A stretch of 9,154 nt of DNA. Origin: Burkholderiales bacterium. GTDB lineage: Bacteria; Pseudomonadota; Gammaproteobacteria; Burkholderiales; Burkholderiaceae_C. Of this stretch, positions 1 through 6,465 are shown in pieces. How positions within the stretch are numbered: position 1 is the stretch's first letter; the number at the start of each line of letters is the position of its first letter. The stretch lies in assembly GCA_005786815.1 (NCBI GenBank), contig SYDB01000159.1, positions 1 through 9,154 of the forward strand, read 5' to 3'. The position numbers and the translations under genes are program-made. The notes beneath the pieces were generated by a model. The model did not search any database and was not told the origin of the DNA. It worked only from the letters and a program-made list of their open reading frames with translations.

Positions 1-737
1 AATGGTCGCAACTCTTCAGGAATAGAACCCGCGTGCTCAATGGTGAGATAAGAGATGCATCGTCTTGCATCGACCAAGCCAGGCGCGACTATGGCTTTTG
101 TAGGACAAACATCGATACAAGCAGTGCACTGCCCACAATGGTCAGAGACGGGCTCGGATACAGGTAACTGGATATTTAAAAAAATCTCACCTAAAAAAAA
201 CATCGAACCAGCTTCACGGTTAAGCACCAAACTATGTTTGCCGCGCCATCCTTGTCCACTGCGTGTAGCTAATTCGGCTTCCAACACGGGCGCAGAATCT
301 GTGAATGCACGGGTTTGTAATGAATCTTCTTGGCCTGCAAGATAGTTTTCTATGGCTTGTGCCAATTGACCCAAGCGTTGGCGCAGCACCTTGTGGTAAT
401 CGCGCCCTCTGGCGTACACAGAGACAACTGCCTCGGTTGGGCTGTGCAAACGCCCCCACTCCACCTCTTGCCAATCTTGTGGCGTATCACGGGGTAGATA
501 GTTCATACGCGCCGTGATCACGCTCACCGTCCCTGGAACTAACTCTGCTGGACGGGCGCGTTTGAGGCCGTGGCGGGCCATATAGTCCATCTCGCCGTGG
601 AAGTTTTTTTCGAGCCATGAGAGCAAAGCGGGTTCGGCGGACGACAAATCGACAGGGGCTACCGCAATTTGGGAAAATCCCAGTGCATGCCCTGCTTTTT
701 GGATGTGCGCGAGTAACAATGTGGGATCGATCGGCAC
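1..737 (-). CDS. queG: Epoxyqueuosine reductase QueG (3' part missing)
   Basis: QueG is a cobalamin- and 4Fe-4S-dependent cytoplasmic reductase that turns epoxyqueuosine into queuosine at position 34 of tRNAs with GUN anticodons, the last step of the pathway. The frame is open from a GTG at 735-737 to the left edge, giving 245 codons of a protein that is usually about 340-380 residues, so the C-terminal part lies outside. Visible marks are GEMDYM at residues 48-53, the RGRDYH stretch at 110-115, the TDSAP segment with the presumed catalytic Asp147, the ferredoxin-like cysteines C201, C204, C207 and C211 followed by Pro, and a further Cys227. GTG is chosen because an in-frame TGA lies 21 bases upstream with no ATG between, and a good ribosome site precedes it. 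It is divergent from tsaE with only 9 bases between start codons. Two T runs (T8 and T7 on the coding strand, at 193-200 and 178-184) lie inside the gene, in frame. Identification is confident from the motifs and the neighbourhood. Confidence 0.95.
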   Translation of the reverse strand, partial: MPIDPTLLLAHIQKAGHALGFSQIAVAPVDLSSAEPALLSWLEKNFHGEMDYMARHGLKRARPAELVPGTVSVITARMNYLPRDTPQDWQEVEWGRLHSPTEAVVSVYARGRDYHKVLRQRLGQLAQAIENYLAGQEDSLQTRAFTDSAPVLEAELATRSGQGWRGKHSLVLNREAGSMFFLGEIFLNIQLPVSEPVSDHCGQCTACIDVCPTKAIVAPGLVDARRCISYLTIEHAGSIPEELRP

Positions 738-741
738 TCTA

Positions 742-748
742 CTTCCTT
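742..748 (-). promoter_or_regulatory. Ribosome binding site of queG
   Basis: On the minus strand AAGGAAG ends four bases before the GTG at 735-737, with its AGGA core at a normal spacing. It supports the GTG as the real start. On the other strand the same bases run into the TTG start of tsaE at 747-749, so the two translation starts share these bases. Confidence 0.7.
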
Positions 749-1244
749 GAATAATTCAACCATTGTAAAAACACTGCTCTGGCCTGACGAACAAGCTACT
801 GCGGGCTTTGCCCAGCAATTGGCAGCATCTCTCGTTCACCAGCAAACAGAATTAAACGCCTGCATCACATTAGACGGTGAATTGGGTGCTGGCAAAACCA
901 CCTTCGTGCGCCATCTTTTGCAAGCCTTGGGCGTGACAGGTCGCGTCAAAAGCCCCACTTATGCGGTGGTAGAACCTTATGAAGTGGATGCAGGCCATAT
1001 TTGGCATTTTGATTTTTACCGTTTCAACGACCCCCAAGAATGGGAAGACGCTGGTTTTCGTGACATCTTTGCAAGTGTGGGGCTCAAACTTTGCGAATGG
1101 CCTGCGAATGCGAATGGTATGTTGCCAACGCCAGATATCGCTGTGCGTATCAGCGTAGATGATCAAGACCAACGACAAGTGACTTTGGAGTCGCTTACTA
1201 ACAGTGGCGCTGCCTTGCTATCGCGCTTGGAGTTACAACCTTGA
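747..1244 (+). CDS. tsaE: tRNA t6A biosynthesis ATPase TsaE (YjeE family)
   Basis: TsaE is the small P-loop ATPase that works with TsaB and TsaD to make N6-threonylcarbamoyladenosine at position 37 of ANN-decoding tRNAs in the cytoplasm. The 165-residue protein has the usual family length. The Walker A loop GELGAGKT spans residues 44-51, VKSPTY follows at 67-72, HFDFYR at 87-92, and CEWP at 116-119 carries the conserved Glu117-Trp118 pair. The start is TTG at 747: the frame is closed by TAA at 714-716, no ATG or GTG lies between, and the first internal Met comes far past the P-loop. No clear Shine-Dalgarno sequence precedes it. Its TGA stop overlaps the TTG start of amiC in the four bases TTGA (1241-1244), so the two are probably translationally coupled. 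The tsaE-ami pair is conserved in proteobacteria; nnr, which precedes tsaE in E. coli, is absent here. Confidence 0.95.
   Translation: MNNSTIVKTLLWPDEQATAGFAQQLAASLVHQQTELNACITLDGELGAGKTTFVRHLLQALGVTGRVKSPTYAVVEPYEVDAGHIWHFDFYRFNDPQEWEDAGFRDIFASVGLKLCEWPANANGMLPTPDIAVRISVDDQDQRQVTLESLTNSGAALLSRLELQP
762..767 (-). promoter_or_regulatory. Possible -10 box for queG
   Basis: TACAAT on the minus strand matches five of six bases of the sigma-70 -10 consensus. It would put the transcript start near 755, leaving a leader of about 18 bases that carries the queG ribosome site. I see no good -35 box at 16-18 bases spacing. It lies inside the first codons of tsaE, as it must with so short a gap. Inference only. 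Confidence 0.3.
1229..1232 (+). promoter_or_regulatory. Ribosome binding site of amiC
   Basis: GGAG lies eight bases before the TTG at 1241, inside the last codons of tsaE. It supports the TTG start, which is also the only choice that keeps the twin-arginine signal. Confidence 0.5.
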
Positions 1245-2662
1245 ATAGCCCACAGCAACGCAGGCGCTTTCTTCAAACTAGCAGCGCTCTTTTGCTGCTG
1301 GGTGGATCAGACATTGCTTGGGGCGCCACGATATTGGCGGTGCGTGTATGGCCTGCCAGTGACTACACCCGCGTCACGATTGAAAGCGATGCAGCGCTCA
1401 CCACCACCCCGCTCTTCATTGCCAACCCTCCTCGCTTAGCGGTAGACATTGAAGGGATTGAGCTCAATCCAGCACTCAAAGAGTTGGTGGGGACAGTGCG
1501 ATCGGACGATCCTTTCATCACCGGTGTACGCGTAGGGCAATACACGGCTAGCACCGTGCGTTTGGTTTTGGATTTACGCCAAATGGTGTTGCCTCAGGTT
1601 TTTAATTTATCCCCTGTGCGATCTGGCAATGCCCAATACCAACACCGCTTGGTGCTTGACTTGTATCCCACCAAAGTAGCAGATCCTTTGGAGGCTTTGA
1701 TTGCACAACACACCCATCCCGACCCATTGGGTGAACTTTTGGCGCGTCAGATGAATAAGGCGGCGGTTCCTGTGACGCCATCTCCGCCCCAAACCATAGC
1801 TTCAGCACCTACAAGTTCCGTCCCCCCACCCATACCTAGCGCATCGTCGCCCATGGTTGCTGCGCCCAACATTACTGCTTCGGCAAGTGATTCAAAAACC
1901 ACTGCAAGTCAATCCACCCACAACAGGGATCGTTTCATCATCGTGGCACTAGACCCTGGCCATGGCGGCGAAGACCCTGGCGCAATCGGTCCTCGTGGTA
2001 CCAAAGAAAAAGATGTCGTTTTAAAAATCGCCCACCGCATGCGTGATCGCATCAATAACACGGTCATCAAAACCAGAATGGGGCCTCTGCCCATGCGCGC
2101 TTATCTCACGCGCGATGCGGATTTTTTTGTGCCCTTGCAACTGCGTGTAGAAAAAGCAAGACGTGTACAAGCTGATTTGTTTGTCAGCATCCATGCCGAT
2201 GCCTTTATGACGCCCGATGCGCGCGGAGCCAGTGTGTTTGCATTAAGCCAAGGTGCAGCAACAAGCGCCGCAGCACGTTGGATGGCGTCACAAGAGAACC
2301 GCGCAGACTTAGTAGGCGGGCTCAATTTGAAGGTACAAGACGCCACCGTGCAACGCGCGCTGCTAGACATGAGTACGACTGCGCAAATCAATGACAGTTT
2401 GAAACTGGGTAACGAAATGCTGGGGCAAATACGTCGCATTGGAAAACTCCACAAACCGCAAGTCGAGCAAGCGGGGTTTGCAGTGTTGAAAGCGCCTGAT
2501 ATTCCAAGTGTGTTGGTAGAGACAGCTTTTATTAGCAACCCCGATGAGGAAGCGAAGCTCAACAGCGAGAGCTACCAAAACGAACTATCTGATGCGCTGA
2601 TGCGAAGTATCGAGCGCTACTTTTTGCGTAATCCGCCCTTAGCGCGCAATCGCAATACTTAA
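1241..2662 (+). CDS. amiC: N-acetylmuramoyl-L-alanine amidase AmiC, Tat-exported
   Basis: This zinc amidase cuts the bond between MurNAc and the stem peptide of peptidoglycan in the periplasm, and in this family serves to split the septum during cell division. The 473 residues read in order: a Tat signal with R7-R8-R9-F10-L11 and a hydrophobic core to about residue 28, possibly cleaved after AWG; an AMIN domain at about 30-143, which targets the septum; a Pro/Ser/Thr/Ala-rich linker at about 175-226; and an Amidase_3 domain at about 232-463. Zinc ligands should be His241 (DPGHGG), Glu256 and His318 (SIHADA), with catalytic Glu427 in VETAFISN. The Tat signal points to AmiC rather than the Sec-exported AmiB that occupies this locus in E. 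coli. The start is TTG overlapping the tsaE stop; no in-frame ATG lies within the first hundred codons. All active-site residues are present. Confidence 0.95.
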   Translation: MNSPQQRRRFLQTSSALLLLGGSDIAWGATILAVRVWPASDYTRVTIESDAALTTTPLFIANPPRLAVDIEGIELNPALKELVGTVRSDDPFITGVRVGQYTASTVRLVLDLRQMVLPQVFNLSPVRSGNAQYQHRLVLDLYPTKVADPLEALIAQHTHPDPLGELLARQMNKAAVPVTPSPPQTIASAPTSSVPPPIPSASSPMVAAPNITASASDSKTTASQSTHNRDRFIIVALDPGHGGEDPGAIGPRGTKEKDVVLKIAHRMRDRINNTVIKTRMGPLPMRAYLTRDADFFVPLQLRVEKARRVQADLFVSIHADAFMTPDARGASVFALSQGAATSAAARWMASQENRADLVGGLNLKVQDATVQRALLDMSTTAQINDSLKLGNEMLGQIRRIGKLHKPQVEQAGFAVLKAPDIPSVLVETAFISNPDEEAKLNSESYQNELSDALMRSIERYFLRNPPLARNRNT

Positions 2663-2674
2663 TTTTTTAACTTA

Positions 2675-2695
2675 GCTTCTTTTTCAATCAGAAGC
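2675..2695. terminator. Weak hairpin between convergent amiC and dedA
   Basis: GCTTCT at 2675-2680 pairs with AGAAGC at 2690-2695 around a nine-base loop, in the 43-base gap between the ends of amiC and dedA. Neither strand has a U run right after the stem: T6 at 2663-2668 comes before it on the plus strand. It could slow polymerase from either side, but it is not a classical intrinsic terminator. The rest of the gap is AT-rich with nothing else visible. Confidence 0.25.
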
Positions 2696-2705
2696 ATTGC
2701 AAGCG

Positions 2706-3350
2706 TCAGGCCTTTGTAGCTCTAGAACCTTTCCAAGCGCCATAAATCGCTAAGGCACCTGGTATCAGAATCATCGCCCAGATGATTTTTTGTAAATTCA
2801 ATTTGACCCATTCAATATTTCCAAAGAAATATCCAGCGGACACAATGCCTCCGACCCACAACAATCCACCCGTAACGTCGAAGACTGTGAACTTGCGCCG
2901 TGTCATCTGCGCAACGCCCGCGACAAATGGCGCAAATGTTCGCAAAAACGGCATAAACCTAGCGGCCACGATAGTAATGCCGCCATAGCGCTCATAAAAA
3001 GCGTGGGCTTGGTCAAACGCTTGGCGATTGAAAAACCGTGAGTTTTCCCATGCAAATACTTTGGGACCAAAGTAGTGACCAATGGTGTAGTTGGTTTGGT
3101 TACCAGCGATGGCGGCAGTCACCAGCAAAGCCACTGAGAGGCCATAGTCCATGAGTCCAACGCCACACATGGCGCCCACCACAAACAACAAGGAGTCGCC
3201 AGGCAAGAATGGCATGACAACCAAACCTGTTTCCACAAAGATAATTACGAACAACAAAACGTACACCCACACACCGTTGGCTTGCACAAAGCTTTCCAAA
3301 TAGCGGTCGATGTGGAGAATAAAGTCGATAAAGAAGTTGATGATTTCCAT
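2706..3350 (-). CDS. dedA: DedA family inner-membrane protein
   Basis: DedA proteins are inner-membrane proteins needed for membrane homeostasis; recent work links members of the superfamily to recycling of undecaprenyl-phosphate or other lipid carriers. The 214 residues match the family length and resemble E. coli DedA from the first residues on, which supports the ATG at 3348-3350. Marks include Glu40 in the ETG motif, PFLPGDSL at 47-54 with Asp52, GN at 83-84 where E. coli DedA has Gly-Asp, and ARFMPFLRTFAPFVAG at 130-145 with the conserved Arg131 and Arg137. Hydrophobic stretches lie at about 27-46, 53-83, 126-147, 157-176 and 187-206, and the C-terminal end is basic. No Shine-Dalgarno sequence is visible before the ATG. 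The gene sits on the opposite strand between amiC and mutL, so it needs its own promoter. Which lipid it handles cannot be told from sequence. Confidence 0.9.
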   Translation of the reverse strand: MEIINFFIDFILHIDRYLESFVQANGVWVYVLLFVIIFVETGLVVMPFLPGDSLLFVVGAMCGVGLMDYGLSVALLVTAAIAGNQTNYTIGHYFGPKVFAWENSRFFNRQAFDQAHAFYERYGGITIVAARFMPFLRTFAPFVAGVAQMTRRKFTVFDVTGGLLWVGGIVSAGYFFGNIEWVKLNLQKIIWAMILIPGALAIYGAWKGSRATKA

Positions 3351-3381
3351 GGTGGTGGATTATCACAGGCTCTAAAATGCC
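3351..3381. promoter_or_regulatory. Divergent dedA/mutL control region
   Basis: Only 31 bases separate the dedA ATG (3350, minus) from the mutL TTG (3382, plus). On the minus strand TGTGATAAT (GATAAT at 3359-3364) looks like an extended -10 box, and would start transcription about two bases before the dedA ATG. On the plus strand TAAAAT at 3373-3378 matches five of six -10 bases and would start transcription near 3385, at the mutL GTG. I see no convincing -35 box on either strand and no Shine-Dalgarno sequence for either gene. Near-leaderless transcripts are an inference. Confidence 0.35.
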
Positions 3382-5265
3382 TTGGTGCACCCTAGCATTC
3401 AACCCCAACGCGCGATTCGCGAACTACCAGATGAATTGATCAGCCAAATTGCCGCTGGCGAAGTGGTCGAACGCCCTGCTTCTGTTGTGCGTGAGTTGGT
3501 GGATAACGCTTTAGACGCAGGTGCTACGCATATCACCGTCAGACTTCTCAGCGGTGGCGTGCGTTTGATCAGCGTGGAAGACAACGGCGCAGGTATTCCA
3601 GCCGACGAACTGCCCATCGCACTGAAACGCCACGCGACCAGCAAGATCACAAATTTGAACGAACTTGAATCTGTTGGAACTATGGGTTTTCGCGGTGAGG
3701 CTTTAGCGGCTATCCACTCTGTATCCGAGTTGTCCTTGTTATCGCGCACCGCACTGCAAGACCACGCCATGCGTTTAGATGGCCGCAGTGGCGAGTTACA
3801 AGCTGCAGCCCGCGCATTGGGTACCACGGTGGAAGTGAAAGAACTTTTTTACAGCACGCCAGCGCGGCGTAAATTTTTGAAAACTGACGCTACTGAATTA
3901 GCGCATTGTGTGGAAGCTGTGCGTCGCCATGCACTTTCTCGTCCTCAAGTAGGTTTTGAGATTTGGCACGACGGCAAATTGGTTGAGCAATGGCGTAGTC
4001 AAACGGGTAATGAAGAATTAGACCGCAGGCTAGCAGATGTACTTGGCGCAGATTTTTTAAAAAACTCTGTCGCGGTGCAATTCACACAAGGTAATTTGCA
4101 CGTCTTTGGACGCGCGGGCATTCCAGACGCTGCAAGAGCACGGGCAGACCACCAATTTTTGTATGTGAATGGCCGCTTTGTGCGAGACAAAGTAGTCACA
4201 CACGCAGCGCGCAGTGCCTACGAAGATGTGTTGCATGGCCACCGTCAACCTGTCTATGCTTTGTATTTAGACATGGACCCCACGCGTGTCGATGTCAATG
4301 TGCACCCCACCAAAATTGAATTGCGGTTCCGTGATGGGCGTGAAGTGCACCAAGCAGTGCACCGTGCCGTGGAAAGTGCATTAGCCATTCCACGTGCGAA
4401 CGCTGCCATGGTGCAAGATGCTGGTGCAGATAACGCCAATGCCGCAGCATCCGCATGGAGAGTTCCCGCCTGGCAACAAGCACCTATGGCCTTGCAGGGG
4501 CAAAACGTACAAGACCTCGGACAGATTTGGCAAAAATCGGAAGGCTTCTCGACTTCAGCAACAGATAGTGGCGAAAAATTCCATGACTCACCTGAAGTGC
4601 ATGGCGAAAATCAAGGCTTCACCAAGATTGGTGCTAGTGCAGACGCATCCAATACAGCAGCGCATCAAGATTTAAATGAATCCTGGCCATTGGGCAAAGC
4701 GCTTGCCCAGTTGCAAGGTGTCTACATCTTGGCAGAGAACAAACAAGGTTTGGTTTTGGTAGATATGCACGCGGCGCACGAGCGCATTGTGTATGAACAA
4801 CTCAAATTACAAATCGACGCACACCAACTCTCTAGCCAACCTTTATTGATACCAGCCACTTTTCCAGCAACAGAGCAAGAGATTGCAACTGCCCAGGCCA
4901 GTGAGCAGGTGCTTATAGATCTTGGTATTGAAATCTCTTTACTCACAGCGAAAACACTGGCTGTGCGCGCTGTCCCCATTACGCTCTCCAAAGGCGACCC
5001 TGTTGCATTGGCACGCAGTGTTTTAGCGGAATTACAGCAACACGATGCCAGCACTGTGTTGCAACGCGCGCAAAACGAATTACTCGCAACCATGGCTTGC
5101 CATGGTGCGGTGCGGGCCAATCGAAAGTTGACGGTGGAAGAAATGAATGCCTTGCTGCGCCAGATGGAAATTACGCCGCGCTCAGACCAGTGCAACCACG
5201 GTCGCCCGACTTGGCGACAAATCTCCCTACGCGAACTTGACGCCTTGTTTATGCGTGGCCGTTGA
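3382..5265 (+). CDS. mutL: DNA mismatch repair protein MutL, endonuclease type
   Basis: MutL links mismatch recognition by MutS to strand nicking and removal. At 627 residues it is a normal full-length form. The N-terminal GHKL ATPase (about 12-345) shows ELVDNALDAGA at 38-48 with the presumed catalytic Glu38 and metal-binding Asn42, DNGAGI at 67-72, TSK at 86-88 and GFRGEAL at 102-108. A variable linker runs to about 434. The C-terminal dimerisation domain carries DMHA(x2)E(x4)E at 461-472, the metal-binding nuclease motif found in bacteria without MutH, plus ACHGAVRA at 572-579 and CNHGRP at 604-609, where the common form is CPHGRP. QPLLIP at 486-491 fits the sliding-clamp binding motif. 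The start is TTG 3382 or GTG 3385; the ATG at 3377 is out of frame. The TGA stop touches the ATG of the transporter gene, so coupling is likely. Confidence 0.96.
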   Translation: MVHPSIQPQRAIRELPDELISQIAAGEVVERPASVVRELVDNALDAGATHITVRLLSGGVRLISVEDNGAGIPADELPIALKRHATSKITNLNELESVGTMGFRGEALAAIHSVSELSLLSRTALQDHAMRLDGRSGELQAAARALGTTVEVKELFYSTPARRKFLKTDATELAHCVEAVRRHALSRPQVGFEIWHDGKLVEQWRSQTGNEELDRRLADVLGADFLKNSVAVQFTQGNLHVFGRAGIPDAARARADHQFLYVNGRFVRDKVVTHAARSAYEDVLHGHRQPVYALYLDMDPTRVDVNVHPTKIELRFRDGREVHQAVHRAVESALAIPRANAAMVQDAGADNANAAASAWRVPAWQQAPMALQGQNVQDLGQIWQKSEGFSTSATDSGEKFHDSPEVHGENQGFTKIGASADASNTAAHQDLNESWPLGKALAQLQGVYILAENKQGLVLVDMHAAHERIVYEQLKLQIDAHQLSSQPLLIPATFPATEQEIATAQASEQVLIDLGIEISLLTAKTLAVRAVPITLSKGDPVALARSVLAELQQHDASTVLQRAQNELLATMACHGAVRANRKLTVEEMNALLRQMEITPRSDQCNHGRPTWRQISLRELDALFMRGR

Positions 5266-6465
5266 ATGCCAGTAGCCATGTCTAGCCGTTTGACGGTGGT
5301 GCTTTTGGCGTTGATGCTGGGTATTCAACCGGTAACGTCTGACCTGTATCTACCAACACTTCCGATCCTCACGCAAGAGTTTGGCGCATCGATGGCGCAA
5401 ATCCATATGACCCTCGGCGCTTTATTGTTAGCCTTTGGTGTTTCGCAATTGTTTTGGGGACCGCTCTCCGATATGTGGGGGCGTCGACCTGTGCTTTTGC
5501 TAGGTTTGACGGCCTATGTAGTTGCTGGAATAGGTTGCGTTGTTGCGCCGTCTATCGATGCACTGATTATTTGGCGCGCGCTACAAGGTGCGGCCATGGG
5601 GTCGGTTGTTGTGTGCGCGCGGGCGATTGTGCGGGACTTATATACGCCTGAAGTTGGCGCCCGCGTGATGTCCAAAGCATTGACAGGGCTTGGCGCAATC
5701 GCTTGCATGAGCGCACCATTGGGTGCGTTTCTCACGCAAGTCTATAGCTGGCATGCTGCACTGGGTGCCGTCGCAGTATTTGGCGCCATCTGTTTGTTGG
5801 CAGTCGCTTGGAAATACCAAGAATCTGCGCCAAATACCAGCAGCGCTGTTGCACCCTTTCAAGAATTAGCAATGACTTGGTGGCATATTCTCAAACACCC
5901 TACGTTTATCGCATTTGCCACTTTGACCTTGGCGTCCTATGGTGGTTTGTTTGTTTTTTTAGCCACATCGTCTTTTGTTTTTATTGGTGTGGTGGGCCTG
6001 ACCAAACTTGAATATGGGCTAGTGATGTTTTCCATGTCATTCATTTATATGCTGGGGACTTTTTTGTGTCGCTGGCTTTTGGTGCGTTACGGCGTGGCAC
6101 GGTCCGTAGCGATGGGTGGCGTTTTAAGTTTGACAGGTGGCGTATTGCTTAATGTCAGCGCTTGGATGGAATGGCATTCTGTGATCGCTTTAGTCGGACC
6201 CTTTTATATTTTTATTTTGGGCCATGGCATTCATCAACCATGCGGGCAAAGCGGTTCCGTCGGTCCTTTTCCACAAGCCGCTGGTGCTGCATCCGCATTG
6301 GGTGGTTTTTTGATGATGGCAGTGGCTTTTGCCATGGGTATTTGGCTAGGGCAGCAAGATAGTGGCGCTGTTCACGGGACGGCATGGGGCATTGGATTCT
6401 GGTCTGTTGTGACTAGCTTGACTGCATGGACACTCATTCAACGCATTGGGCTCAAGCATGCTTAA
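5266..6465 (+). CDS. Bcr/CflA-type MFS drug efflux transporter
   Basis: This is a 12-helix major facilitator, most like the Bcr/CflA group of drug:proton antiporters (DHA1), which export small toxic compounds from the cytoplasm. The 399 residues match that group. Visible marks are Asp26 in the DLYLPTLP segment of helix 1, motif [12 protein letters not shown] at 65-75 between helices 2 and 3, WRALQG with Arg104 at 103-108, ARAIVRD at 118-124, a motif-C-like SAPLG at 149-153 in helix 5, and a central loop at about 188-205. The C-terminal half has [10 protein letters not shown] at 319-328, a region typical of the group. The ATG at 5266 follows the mutL TGA directly; a second ATG at 5278 is possible and would remove four residues. 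The last eight bases overlap miaA. The substrate cannot be predicted, and a role linked to repair or tRNA modification is not implied by position alone. Confidence 0.88.
   Translation: MPVAMSSRLTVVLLALMLGIQPVTSDLYLPTLPILTQEFGASMAQIHMTLGALLLAFGVSQLFWGPLSDMWGRRPVLLLGLTAYVVAGIGCVVAPSIDALIIWRALQGAAMGSVVVCARAIVRDLYTPEVGARVMSKALTGLGAIACMSAPLGAFLTQVYSWHAALGAVAVFGAICLLAVAWKYQESAPNTSSAVAPFQELAMTWWHILKHPTFIAFATLTLASYGGLFVFLATSSFVFIGVVGLTKLEYGLVMFSMSFIYMLGTFLCRWLLVRYGVARSVAMGGVLSLTGGVLLNVSAWMEWHSVIALVGPFYIFILGHGIHQPCGQSGSVGPFPQAAGAASALGGFLMMAVAFAMGIWLGQQDSGAVHGTAWGIGFWSVVTSLTAWTLIQRIGLKHA

Noticed and set aside
55..517. Short open frames on both strands at the left edge
   Set aside because: The minus-strand queG frame runs unbroken through the whole stretch with its conserved cysteines and Asp, which explains the sequence fully.
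2101..2562. 153-codon open frame on the minus strand inside amiC
   Set aside because: It is antisense to the Amidase_3 domain, which holds all catalytic residues. The Ser/Ala-rich product looks like a by-product of codon bias.
2675..2695. Strong bidirectional terminator between amiC and dedA
   Set aside because: The stem is only six pairs with a nine-base loop and no following U run on either strand, so it is listed only as a weak hairpin.
3399..3827. 142-codon minus-strand open frame inside mutL
   Set aside because: It is antisense to the highly conserved MutL ATPase motifs, with no family resemblance of its own.
4722..5279. 185-codon open frame on the minus strand inside mutL
   Set aside because: It lies opposite the conserved MutL C-terminal domain, whose motifs are intact on the plus strand, and its product has no recognisable family features. 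It is a shadow frame.
6446..6457. TTG at 6446 as the miaA start
   Set aside because: It would add only four residues before the ATG at 6458, which suits the family start just ahead of the P-loop better.
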